Both the position numbers and the translations under genes were made by a program. Of a stretch of DNA of 48,885 bases, positions 9,233 to 17,891 are shown one piece after another. The stretch's first letter is position 1, and each line of letters begins with the position of its first letter. Location: the NCBI GenBank assembly GCA_903926605.1, contig CAIYJV010000030.1:1-48885 (forward strand), read 5' to 3'. The stretch is from an uncultured Bacteroidota bacterium. Its GTDB lineage: Bacteria; Bacteroidota; Bacteroidia; Chitinophagales; Chitinophagaceae. The notes under the pieces were generated by a model. It saw only the letters and a list, made by a program, of their open reading frames with translations, did no database searches and was not told the DNA's origin.

Positions 9233-12178
9233 TCAACACACCAATTCGTCTTCCGACCTTTTATTCTGCTCCACCAGTACCTCTGCGTATTCCTTTATCT
9301 TGTCTTCATTCGTCGCATCCTGGCATAGCATTTCTATGGTAACTACCAGATCCGTGCATCGCCGCATACCCATCATCATCCATTTGGGTTTAAAGGAATG
9401 TACCAATGCCCCAAATGCTTCAAAGTCTTTGGCTTCAAGGGCCGCCCGTGCCTTATGTTCAAATCCCTTTACCGCATCAAGGTAAATCCTGATGTACTTT
9501 TTCATTTTCGCCTCGTCACCCTCACAAAATTTATGCAGATAGGCGAGATCGGTGGCTCCCACCGTCCGCACCTGAGATTCGGCGGAAGTATTTGAGTGCG
9601 GTGGCACCGCTTTTGTCGTCCTTATTTCAAGGTGCAATACCTGTGCGATACCCGTGATTAACTGCGACGCCCGAAATGGCTTCGGGATATAGGAGTCCAT
9701 GCCGGCCTGTTTACAAAGGTCGAGGTCCGTACGCAGTACCGATGCCGTGAGCGCGATGATCGGGATATCCTTAACCGGAACTTCAAATTGCCGCCTGATG
9801 TATTGGGTAGCTTCAAATCCGTTCATTTCGGGCATTTGTACATCCATGAGCACCACGTCAAATTTCTTTTTCCTCAAAAGATCAATGGCTTCCTGTGCGC
9901 TACCAACAGCGATGACTTCGGCCTTGGACTTCGATTCCAGCGTGTCTCTGGCCACAATTTGGTTATATTCGTTGTCATCCACAACCAGAATGCTCGACCC
10001 GTCAAGTATGGTTCCGTCAATATTTTCCTCAGTTGCCAGGCGTTGCTGCAATCGCTCGGCAGACCCACTTTCAAATTTTAGGATGAATGAAAACGTGGTG
10101 CCGGATCCCTCTTCACTTTCAATCGAAATCTTACCCCCCATTATTTCTACCAACTGGCGCGAAATGCTCAATCCCAATCCCGTGCCGCCATATTTTCTGG
10201 TATCCGACGCCTGCGCCTGCGTGAAGTTCTCAAACACTGATTGCAGCTTCTCTTTAGGTATGCCAATTCCGGTATCAACGATGGAGAATTTTATGCCCTG
10301 CTCCGCTTTTTTCAGCTCTATGGCCACGCTCCCACGCTCCGTAAATTTTATAGCGTTACCAGCCAGATTTATAAGCACCTGGTTAAGGCGCACCGGGTCG
10401 CCCACCAGCACATCCGGCACTGCCGGATCTATATGGGTTACTAGTTGCAAGCCCTTTTCTTCCGCTTTGTGATCCAGTGTCTGTGTTACCTGATCTATCG
10501 TGCTCCGCAGGGAAAAATCTATTTGCTCCAGTTCCATTTTTCCGGCCTCCAGTTTGGAAAGATCAAGTATATCATTAATGATGTGTAGCAGATTGTCAGA
10601 CGATTTTTTTATGGCTTCCAGATAAAATTTTTGTTTTCCCTGTAATGGGGTATCAAGAACCAGACTCGTCATTCCCATTACCGCATTCATGGGTGTGCGT
10701 ATTTCATGGCTCATATTGGCCAGAAACTGTTTGTTGAATTGTTCAGATCGCTCCGCACGGTTCTTTTGCTCCTCGATAGCTATTTTCTGCCTACGGGAAA
10801 TATGAAGAGATCTGAATACGAAACCAGCGAAGATCAATACCAGCAACAGTCCGCCCATCAGTAGATTCCTTATGTTTTTCTGGTTGTGGATCTCTTTTTG
10901 AGCCAGTGCGTCTTTTCTGAGAGTCTCAGCCTTTACGGACTCCTGTTTATTGTCAAAGTCAAATTGCATCTGCCGTTGCAGAATTTTCTTTCCGCTCTTA
11001 ACCCGCGCGGCAGAGTCTTTTACGGCCGAATACATCGTGTATATTTTGAGCGCGTTCTTATAGTCGCCATTTAATCTGTATGCTTCAGAAAGGTCGCGGT
11101 ACAAGCTTTCTTTCATGTCTTCAGCATTCTTTTCGCCCGGGCGGGAGGCGGCTTGCAAATAGCTTAGCGACAGGCGAAGCCGTGCCGAGTTGTCCCGTGG
11201 CACAATTCCACGTGCCAGAATGGAATCTTCTTTTTGCAACGATGCTTTATCCTTCCTTTTTGTCGTATCCTGCCCCAGCAGCAGGAGTGTCGAGCCCATT
11301 TCATAATTTGCCCATGCCATCAGGTTGGTATCATGCAGAGCCCTGCTCATTTCCAGTGATTTCAGACTGTAGGCGATCGCGGGTCCAAAATTTTTCTCAC
11401 TGCCATAAATAAGCGCGATGTTCCCGGTAATATTGGTGGCGGTATTGCTGTCATGCTGCACTTCCGCTTGTTGCAGTGCCACAAGGCTATACTGCAACGC
11501 TTTTCCATGATCGCCTGTTCGTTGGTAAAGGACCGCAATGTTAGCAACATCCCTCAGTCTATCCGCTTCGTATTCCTTCCCGAGCTCTTCGTGCAGCTTT
11601 ACTGTTTTGTGCAAATATTCCAGAGCAGTCGAAAAATCGTCTCCCTGCAGGAGTATCCAGCAAATATTATTGTAAACTGCCGCGGTGCCAACTTTATCTC
11701 CCGCTTTTTCCGCCAACTTCAGCATTTTAAAATTATAGTCCATAGCCAGAGGATAATCCTCCAGCGCCATTATGGAGTTGATCAGTCCTCCGTAAGATTG
11801 TAGTGTGCGATAATATACGCCCAGTTTTTGCCATCCTTCAAATCCTTTGATAAACCAGTTACGCGCTTCCGCATTGTTTTGTGCGATTAGATAGGCGCAG
11901 CCAAGGCAGTTGTAAGACCGTGTTATGCCATATCGCCAGTTGAGGCGTAATGCCAGCTCGTTTGCTTTTTGGGCGTATTTCATTATCTCGGGTGACTGTA
12001 TTGAATTATACCCGTTGGCAATCTCGCAAAGCAGTGTAACCTTATTGGTGTCCTCCCTTTGTTTGGGTAAAGCTTGTAATAGTGAATCTATCCGGGCTTG
12101 TCCGTGTTTTTGGGCGTAAAGATTTGTCCCGGAAAACACCAGCAACAGAATGACCGTGAACAGCAATGATTTTTTCAT
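9233..12178 (-). CDS. TPR-containing hybrid sensor histidine kinase with receiver and HPt domains
   Basis: This is a 981-residue multidomain phosphorelay protein. A signal peptide ends before Q23. Tetratricopeptide-like helices fill about 40-390, followed by a transmembrane helix (about 436-458). The kinase core has the phospho-accepting His491 in NMSHEIRTPMN, an N box at NLAGNAIKF (604-612), DTGIGIP and GGTGLGLSIS. A receiver domain follows (VVDDNEYNQ, phospho-Asp779 in VLMDVQMPEMNG, Lys in IPKPF), then a C-terminal HPt domain with probable His927 (VHSFK). Input is probably sensed by the periplasmic TPR region, but the ligand cannot be told. The adjacent divergent response regulator is a plausible relay partner. 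Confidence 0.9.
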   Translation of the reverse strand: MKKSLLFTVILLLVFSGTNLYAQKHGQARIDSLLQALPKQREDTNKVTLLCEIANGYNSIQSPEIMKYAQKANELALRLNWRYGITRSYNCLGCAYLIAQNNAEARNWFIKGFEGWQKLGVYYRTLQSYGGLINSIMALEDYPLAMDYNFKMLKLAEKAGDKVGTAAVYNNICWILLQGDDFSTALEYLHKTVKLHEELGKEYEADRLRDVANIAVLYQRTGDHGKALQYSLVALQQAEVQHDSNTATNITGNIALIYGSEKNFGPAIAYSLKSLEMSRALHDTNLMAWANYEMGSTLLLLGQDTTKRKDKASLQKEDSILARGIVPRDNSARLRLSLSYLQAASRPGEKNAEDMKESLYRDLSEAYRLNGDYKNALKIYTMYSAVKDSAARVKSGKKILQRQMQFDFDNKQESVKAETLRKDALAQKEIHNQKNIRNLLMGGLLLVLIFAGFVFRSLHISRRQKIAIEEQKNRAERSEQFNKQFLANMSHEIRTPMNAVMGMTSLVLDTPLQGKQKFYLEAIKKSSDNLLHIINDILDLSKLEAGKMELEQIDFSLRSTIDQVTQTLDHKAEEKGLQLVTHIDPAVPDVLVGDPVRLNQVLINLAGNAIKFTERGSVAIELKKAEQGIKFSIVDTGIGIPKEKLQSVFENFTQAQASDTRKYGGTGLGLSISRQLVEIMGGKISIESEEGSGTTFSFILKFESGSAERLQQRLATEENIDGTILDGSSILVVDDNEYNQIVARDTLESKSKAEVIAVGSAQEAIDLLRKKKFDVVLMDVQMPEMNGFEATQYIRRQFEVPVKDIPIIALTASVLRTDLDLCKQAGMDSYIPKPFRASQLITGIAQVLHLEIRTTKAVPPHSNTSAESQVRTVGATDLAYLHKFCEGDEAKMKKYIRIYLDAVKGFEHKARAALEAKDFEAFGALVHSFKPKWMMMGMRRCTDLVVTIEMLCQDATNEDKIKEYAEVLVEQNKRSEDELVC

Positions 12179-12366
12179 GATCTGTGTTTAAAATCGAATC
12201 CGGGTAGTCAAAAAAATAGAAATTCATTCTTCGTTTATGGAGCGGCAACCGCAGCCATGCGGGCATTCTTTCAGGCTGTCTGTTCAATACGGGCGGTACA
12301 ACCAGAAATTCGATAAAATGTCTTAAATTCGTAATTAAATCAAATTTAACTTTTAAGAACGATTAT

Positions 12367-12741
12367 ATGAGTAAAAGAGCAAAAAAAATTTTTGTGGTCG
12401 ATGACGACGAAATGCTGTCCGCCGCGTTGGAAGATTACCTAACCAGAAAAATTCCGCATCAGGTCTCTGTTTTCAATACCGGTGAAGATTGTTTAAAACA
12501 TCTGTCGGACGAGCCGGACATTATCATATTGGACTATAATCTGAACTCGGTATTTAAAGATGCCGCCAACGGAATGAAGATACTGGAAGCCATAAAAAAG
12601 GAAGACAGAAATATTCGTGTCATTATACTTTCCAGTCAGGAAGCCTACGGTACCGCCTTGCAGACAATCACCAGGGGTGCGGAGCAGTACATTATTAAAG
12701 ACGAAGACGCCTTTGAAAAAATCGCTGCATTTTGTAACTAA
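12367..12741 (+). CDS. Single-domain response regulator
   Basis: The 124-residue protein is a receiver domain only: acidic pocket VVDDDE (10-15), phospho-accepting Asp56 in IIILDYNLN, Ser89-Ser90 at the switch position and Lys111 in IIKDED. It has no output domain, so it would act as a CheY-like or Spo0F-like phosphate carrier or by protein binding. It is transcribed away from the hybrid kinase across a 188-base gap, which fits coregulation with the kinase and HPt domain. The sequence just upstream is AT-rich and has a weak -7-like TAACTTTT. Confidence 0.85.
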   Translation: MSKRAKKIFVVDDDEMLSAALEDYLTRKIPHQVSVFNTGEDCLKHLSDEPDIIILDYNLNSVFKDAANGMKILEAIKKEDRNIRVIILSSQEAYGTALQTITRGAEQYIIKDEDAFEKIAAFCN

Positions 12742-12877
12742 TTTTTAGGATAACCTTTCGATGGCGTAAGTGATTCTTAGGAACATACGTGCAAGTGAAT
12801 AGTTTCGAATACCCATTGTTGAAAGATGTTTGCCAAGTGCTCGTGTGCGCTATGCTAAATCCGGAACCAAAGGGCAG

Positions 12878-13483
12878 TTACAATTCGCCCTCTGTTCTGT
12901 ACCAAAACGTTTTTATTCTCCAATTCTTTGATGGGTCTTTTTTAATCTTTTCATCGATTAGCTTCATATCGCCAGCGTCATTTGTATAAACAAACTGTGT
13001 TGACGGTGCTTCAAAGTAGTTGCAAAAAATAAAAAAAGTTACCGTGACTGAACCTTTTGGTCGATATTCAATTAGAATGCCATTTCCTCCATTTGAAATT
13101 ATTGGGAAACTAAACGGCAATTGGCAATATACTCCATTCCATGAGACATTGGGTTTCAGTTGGTTGGCTTTAATTTGTTCTACAATTTCTTGACGTTTCT
13201 TAAAAAAAATTGACCAATCGGCTCGTTCAATTACTTTATCGGCTGAGCCCCAAAAAGTAAGGACGAAAAGGACACTAAATAAAAAAACTTTTTGAAGCCG
13301 AAGTTTAGAAATAGTCTTTCTTTCAAGGAAAAGGTTAATTATTTGCCAAGTTGAAATAATAATTAAAGTAAGCCAAAGCACCAACAAGTCAAAGGACAAA
13401 ATGAATGCAGGCACATAGTAGTGGTTAAATAGCATTAATAATGACCAACCAACCAAAACCCACAAAGTTTTTGATTTTAACAT
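12878..13483 (-). CDS. Hypothetical membrane protein
   Basis: I do not recognise this 201-residue protein. Starting at ATG 13483 it has three hydrophobic helices (roughly residues 7-25, 28-50 and 66-82), then a soluble part of about 115 residues with ADWSIFFKKRQEIVEQI and a beta-rich C-terminal half. The soluble part is probably extracytoplasmic. An alternative GTG start lies two codons upstream. The region is clearly richer in A and T than its neighbours and sits between unrelated genes with no operon partner, so it may have been acquired. Confidence 0.6.
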   Translation of the reverse strand: MLKSKTLWVLVGWSLLMLFNHYYVPAFILSFDLLVLWLTLIIISTWQIINLFLERKTISKLRLQKVFLFSVLFVLTFWGSADKVIERADWSIFFKKRQEIVEQIKANQLKPNVSWNGVYCQLPFSFPIISNGGNGILIEYRPKGSVTVTFFIFCNYFEAPSTQFVYTNDAGDMKLIDEKIKKDPSKNWRIKTFWYRTEGEL

Positions 13484-13723
13484 TAGCACCTATTGTTAGG
13501 TTTGAATTTCCTTGGTTGTTCCAAATATTAGCATACCGAAATTGGTATTTTTCGTCGCTTCCCCTGCGAAGGTAATCTATATTCAAGGAGTACCATCCGG
13601 CACACTTGCCCCAATAAACGCTCCCAACCCGAACCTTCAATTCAATACTCAGCCACCGCAAAGCCGCCAAAAAATTCCAAACGAGGATTAATGTTCCGCT
13701 CCCGCCCATTCCTTCAACTTAGT

Positions 13724-13731
13724 TATATTTG
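13724..13731 (+). promoter_or_regulatory. Candidate -7 box close to the paaG-like start codon
   Basis: TATATTTG matches TAnnTTTG and ends only 4 bases before ATG 13736. If used, transcription would begin at about the start codon and give a leaderless mRNA. No -33 TTTG is visible at the right spacing. The upstream stretch 13484-13723 holds no gene that I can support. Confidence 0.3.
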
Positions 13732-13735
13732 CTAC

Positions 13736-14512
13736 ATGAGTACCATTCTATTTCAAAAGGAAAACGGCGTAGGATATATTACCCTCAACAGGCCGGATAA
13801 ATACAATAGCTATAATCGCGAAATGGCGCTGGAATTCCAGCGTGTGCTGGATGTCTGCGCGCAGGACGACGAGGTGCGCTGCATCATGATCACCGGTGCA
13901 GGCAAGGGCTTTTGCTCTGGGCAGGACCTGTCTGAGGCTATGAACCCCACCCCCGAGGAATTTGAACGCATGGTACGGGAACACTATAATGCTTCTATCC
14001 TTCGTATCCGCAATATAGAAAAGCCCGTCATCGCTGCCGTAAATGGCGTAGCTGCCGGTGCGGGTGCCAATATCGCTCTTGCTGCCGACATCGTACTTGC
14101 TGCCGACAGCGCTACCTTCATACAGGCTTTCAGCAAGATCGGACTCATACCCGACAGCGGAGGCACCTTTATGTTGCCACGCCTGGTAGGCATGCAACGC
14201 GCCGCCGCACTCATGATGACTGGCGACAAAGTAACCGCCGTAGAAGCAGTATCCATGGGCATGATCTACAAATCATTCCCCGACGATACCTTCTTGGCTG
14301 AGTGTCGCAAAATGGCCGAAAATCTGGCGCAGATGCCCACCCGAGGCATTGGCCTCACCAAGCGCCTGCTCAACCAGACCTATAGTCACAATCTCGACCA
14401 GCAGTTGGACGCAGAGAAACATGTGCAGATGGAAGCCGGTGCTACCTACGATTTCCGCGAAGGGGTGCAGGCATTCCTCGAAAAACGTAAGCCCGTTTTC
14501 AAAGGCCGCTAG
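13736..14512 (+). CDS. Enoyl-CoA hydratase/isomerase family protein (PaaG-like)
   Basis: The 258-residue protein starts at ATG 13736 (MSTILFQKENGVGY). It has the crotonase fold markers: NRPDKYNSYN near the N terminus, the first oxyanion-hole segment GKGFCSGQDLS (56-66), the second at NGVAAGAGANIALA (103-116), and KIGLIPDSGGTF (134-145) with Asp140. The last motif is that of PaaG, the ring-1,2-epoxyphenylacetyl-CoA isomerase, where this Asp is catalytic. No other phenylacetate genes are nearby, so a general enoyl-CoA isomerase role is also possible. It ends 37 bases before the GH3 fusion gene. Confidence 0.8.
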   Translation: MSTILFQKENGVGYITLNRPDKYNSYNREMALEFQRVLDVCAQDDEVRCIMITGAGKGFCSGQDLSEAMNPTPEEFERMVREHYNASILRIRNIEKPVIAAVNGVAAGAGANIALAADIVLAADSATFIQAFSKIGLIPDSGGTFMLPRLVGMQRAAALMMTGDKVTAVEAVSMGMIYKSFPDDTFLAECRKMAENLAQMPTRGIGLTKRLLNQTYSHNLDQQLDAEKHVQMEAGATYDFREGVQAFLEKRKPVFKGR

Positions 14513-14549
14513 TCCTTACCCAAATATTCAATTTGCCAGAATCAAGTTA

Positions 14550-17500
14550 ATGGCCCTCAAATTCAGATATCGTATCCCGGCAATGCTCCTGTGCATGCTG
14601 TTGCCATTGGTCATGCTTGCCCAGAGGGGCACTACCACAACCTACATACCGGTTGCCACCGGCAAGGACGTATGGGTGGACAGTGTGTACAAAAGCCTGA
14701 CGCAGGACGAACGGATCGGGCAATTGTTCATGGTCGCGGCCTATAGTGGGGGCAAGAATTTTAATGAAGACCAGATCACCCAGCTTTTGCAGGCGCACCA
14801 GATAGGCGGCCTCATCTTTATGCAGGGCGGTCCGTCGCGTCAGGCAATACTGACCAACCGCTACCAGCGAATGTCCAACGTGCCGTTGCTCATTGCTATG
14901 GATGCGGAGTGGGGCCTCGGCATGAGACTGGACAGCGTAAAGAGTTTTCCAAGACAGATGATGCTGGGTGCCACCCATGATCCCGATCTGGTTTATAGTA
15001 TGGGTGCGGCTATCGCGGCACAATGCAAACGCCTGGGTGTGCACATTGACTTTGCACCCGATGTGGACGTGAACAACAACCCTGCCAACCCGGTCATCAA
15101 CTCCCGCTCTTTTGGTGAAGACAAGTATTGGGTGGCCAAGCTGGGCATTGCCTATATGCGCGGCCTGCAGCAGAACGGAGTCATGGCCTGCGCCAAGCAC
15201 TTTCCCGGACATGGCAATACCAATGTGGACTCCCACAAAGACCTTCCCCTCATCAATCAGTCGCTCGAACAACTGGATACGCTGGAGCTTTACCCCTTTC
15301 GCAAACTGATAGATGCGGGTGTAAAGAGTATCATGGTGGCCCACCTGGAAGTGCCGGCACTGGATACCACACCCCATGTACCCACCACACTCTCCAAAAA
15401 CGCGGTAACAGGGTTACTGAAACAAAAGTTGGGATACAAGGGCCTCATATTTACAGATGCACTGGGTATGCAGGGTGTTACCAAGTATTTTCCTTCCGGT
15501 GAAACAGACCTGCGCGCATTTATGGCGGGCAATGATGTACTCCTGTTCTCACAGGATGTGCCTACCGCCATTCACCGAATCAAGTCTGCGCTGGATAGCG
15601 GGCTGGTACCCGCCGAATACCTTGAAACCAGTGTACGCAAAATACTGGCTGCCAAGTATGAAGCCGGCCTGAACAAGCGTAAGGACATAGACAGCATGCA
15701 CGTGACCGAGGACCTGAACAAAATGGTAGATTCCATCCGGTATAAAACCGCACGTGAAGCCATTACTCTTGTTCGGGACGACAACAACATACTCCGTAAG
15801 ATCAACGACAATATGCATGTGGGCTATGTAGGCATTAATGCCGATGCCACCACACCATTGTACGAGTCCCTTCAAACAGCATTCGATAATGTGCAGTCAG
15901 AATGGTTGCCCAAGGGTAGCGGCACTTCCACGGCAGACGCCATACTGGACCGTATTCGCGGTAACGATGCCAATATCATCGCCATCCATGGCCTCACCAA
16001 CAATCCCGGAAATTATTATGGCCTGAGCGAAGAGGCACTTTACTTCCTGGTGCAAGTGGCCAACCGTAAGAACGTGGTTATGGTGCTGTTGGGCAATGCC
16101 TATGCTATGCAATATTGCGGCACGTCGCCATCCATCCTTGTAGGTTACGAAGACGACACCCTCACCGAAAAAGCGATGGCCAACATCCTGCTGAAGAAAG
16201 CACGCGCAAAGGGATCCCTGCCGGTCACGCCACCCACACCGTTGTGTATTTCCCCTATTCCCGCCAAACCTGCAGTAGCGAAAAAAGAAGTTACATACGA
16301 CCTGCATGCCATCATTGACCCTGCCGATGCCGGTGTTCAGGACCCGTCCGTATTGAACAAACTGGATATGTTCATACAACGCTGCATAGCAGATGGCGTG
16401 TTTCCCGGTTGCCGCATTATGGCGGCAAAAAATGGCAAGGTCTTTTACAACCGTTGCTTTGGCTACCTCACCTACGACAAACAACAAAAAGTAGATACCA
16501 ACACACTTTATGACATGGCGTCCTGTACCAAGATCCTGGCCACCACATTGTCGGTAATGAGGCTGTACGAAGAAGGCAAAATAGATCTGGACAAGACGCT
16601 TGCAGACTACCTGCCTGAAGCCGGAGGCACCAACAAGGCGGCCCTGAAGGTGCGCGACATTCTCCTGCACCAGGCTGGCCTGAAAGCCTTCATTCCTTTC
16701 TACAAAGATGTGGTAGACGAAGATGGCGTGCCACTGAAAAAATATTTCCGCAGCAGGGAGAAAGGCGACTTCGTGGTGCCGGTGGCAAAGGACCTCTATA
16801 TGCGCAATAGCTATCGCGACACCATCTGGAAAAAGATCTATGCCAGCAGCGTAGACAATAGCGGCAAGAGTGTATACAGCGATCTGGATTACTACTTCCT
16901 CTGGAAGATCGTAGAAAAAGTTTCGGGGACCACGATCGATAAATATGCGGAACAACAGTTTTACAAACCCCTTGGTCTTAACCATATACTCTACAATCCG
17001 CTGAGTCGTTTCGACACGCTTCAGCTCGCACCTACCGAATGGGATGTAAATTTCCGCGACGAACTGGTCTATGGCTATGTACACGATCCCGGTGCAGCCA
17101 TGATGGGTGGTGTCGCAGGTCATGCAGGCATATTCGCTACGGCCTGGGATGTGGCGGAGATTTTTCAGATGCTGGCCAATAAAGGCGTTTACCACGGCAC
17201 CCGTTATTTCAAAAACTCTACGGTGGAGTTGTTCACCGGCTACCGCAGTAAACGTAATCACCGCGGACTCGGTTTTGACAAGCCTGCTACCGACGAAGAC
17301 GATGGAGGTCCCGCGGGAACACGCTGCTCCGGACTCACCTTCGGACATACTGGATTTACAGGGACCTGCGCCTGGGCCGACCCCGCTACCGGAGTCACCT
17401 TTGTGTTTCTCTCCAACAGGGTTTATCCGTCTGCCACCAATACCAAGATCATCAAGCAAAACGTGCGCACCATAGCACAGGACTATATTTATGAATCCCT

Positions 17501-17564
17501 CGGACTACCAGTAGTGCATGACCGCAAATTGGTTTATGAAAAAGACCTCGATAGTATAAAATAG
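14550..17564 (+). CDS. Secreted fusion of GH3 beta-N-acetylglucosaminidase and serine beta-lactamase-like domain
   Basis: Starting at ATG 14550 the protein has 1004 residues and a signal peptide (cleavage before Q25). The GH3 domain (about 45-370) has KHFPGHGNTNVDSH (216-229), the NagZ-type Asp/His acid-base loop, and the nucleophile Asp303 in FTDALGMQG. A linker domain follows (about 400-560). The C-terminal serine-hydrolase domain (about 600-1004) has SCTK (Ser658, Lys661), YSD (776-778) in place of the usual YxN, and HTG (933-935) in place of KTG, as in class C beta-lactamase-like esterases and D-Ala peptidases. A role in cutting peptidoglycan or muropeptides outside the cytoplasm is inferred. 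It may share a transcript with the PaaG-like gene. Confidence 0.88.
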   Translation: MALKFRYRIPAMLLCMLLPLVMLAQRGTTTTYIPVATGKDVWVDSVYKSLTQDERIGQLFMVAAYSGGKNFNEDQITQLLQAHQIGGLIFMQGGPSRQAILTNRYQRMSNVPLLIAMDAEWGLGMRLDSVKSFPRQMMLGATHDPDLVYSMGAAIAAQCKRLGVHIDFAPDVDVNNNPANPVINSRSFGEDKYWVAKLGIAYMRGLQQNGVMACAKHFPGHGNTNVDSHKDLPLINQSLEQLDTLELYPFRKLIDAGVKSIMVAHLEVPALDTTPHVPTTLSKNAVTGLLKQKLGYKGLIFTDALGMQGVTKYFPSGETDLRAFMAGNDVLLFSQDVPTAIHRIKSALDSGLVPAEYLETSVRKILAAKYEAGLNKRKDIDSMHVTEDLNKMVDSIRYKTAREAITLVRDDNNILRKINDNMHVGYVGINADATTPLYESLQTAFDNVQSEWLPKGSGTSTADAILDRIRGNDANIIAIHGLTNNPGNYYGLSEEALYFLVQVANRKNVVMVLLGNAYAMQYCGTSPSILVGYEDDTLTEKAMANILLKKARAKGSLPVTPPTPLCISPIPAKPAVAKKEVTYDLHAIIDPADAGVQDPSVLNKLDMFIQRCIADGVFPGCRIMAAKNGKVFYNRCFGYLTYDKQQKVDTNTLYDMASCTKILATTLSVMRLYEEGKIDLDKTLADYLPEAGGTNKAALKVRDILLHQAGLKAFIPFYKDVVDEDGVPLKKYFRSREKGDFVVPVAKDLYMRNSYRDTIWKKIYASSVDNSGKSVYSDLDYYFLWKIVEKVSGTTIDKYAEQQFYKPLGLNHILYNPLSRFDTLQLAPTEWDVNFRDELVYGYVHDPGAAMMGGVAGHAGIFATAWDVAEIFQMLANKGVYHGTRYFKNSTVELFTGYRSKRNHRGLGFDKPATDEDDGGPAGTRCSGLTFGHTGFTGTCAWADPATGVTFVFLSNRVYPSATNTKIIKQNVRTIAQDYIYESLGLPVVHDRKLVYEKDLDSIK

Positions 17565-17686
17565 CCGTATAGCCTGCTGCATGTTTCCGCAAAGTTGTAT
17601 CTGAGTAATACCTATTAAACTTCAAAAAACGACATTTCGACCCAGCCGTCTGTTTCGGCTAAAGCCCTAAAGACAATGGCTTTTGA

Positions 17687-17706
17687 CCACGATCTAAAGA
17701 TCGTGG
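17687..17706. repeat. Palindrome in the gap after the GH3 fusion (REP-like)
   Basis: CCACGATCT and AGATCGTGG are perfect 9-base arms around AA. Just upstream, GGCT-AA-AGCC (17657-17666) and AAAGCC/GGCTTT add further inverted repeats. This kind of hairpin cluster is usual for intergenic repeats in Bacteroidota. The remainder of the 327-base gap 17565-17891 is AT-rich and holds only the second palindrome next to the following gene. Confidence 0.5.
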
Positions 17707-17864
17707 CAACTACTTTTCATGCCAATTTTTGTTGTCTAAATGGTATAATATGCCTCTATTTTTATTAGATTGAGATTAATACACCTTAAATTCAACTGCT
17801 TTCAGTGGGGTTCGCCAGTCATTTAATATTGGCTTAACGAAGGCATAATATAGGGCATGGTACT

Positions 17865-17890
17865 TTGTACTGATTTTGAAATCAGTACAA
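17865..17890. promoter_or_regulatory. Perfect 12-base inverted repeat next to a start codon
   Basis: TTGTACTGATTT and AAATCAGTACAA are separated by TG and end one base before ATG 17892. The whole ribosome-binding region would be inside the stem. It could be an operator for a dimeric regulator or an mRNA hairpin that blocks initiation. A partial -7-like TACTTTG overlaps its left edge. Confidence 0.5.
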
Positions 17891-17891
17891 T

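Noticed and set aside
13496-13502. GTTAGGT, which fits the integron attC core GTTRRRY, next to the AT-rich gene
   Set aside because: No matching RYYYAAC partner at attC distance and no second site on the other side of the gene, so a cassette is not supported.
13425-13709. Minus-strand open frame of about 94 codons overlapping the hypothetical membrane protein gene
   Set aside because: It overlaps a better gene, has no family match and its composition is not convincing; it is probably a chance frame.
14349-14549. N-terminal extension of the GH3 fusion protein inside the PaaG-like gene
   Set aside because: It is the shadow of the PaaG-like gene; ATG 14550 gives a normal signal peptide.
15897-17459. 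Long 520-codon minus-strand open frame inside the GH3 fusion gene
   Set aside because: It is antisense to a gene with clear catalytic motifs; long antisense frames arise from codon bias.
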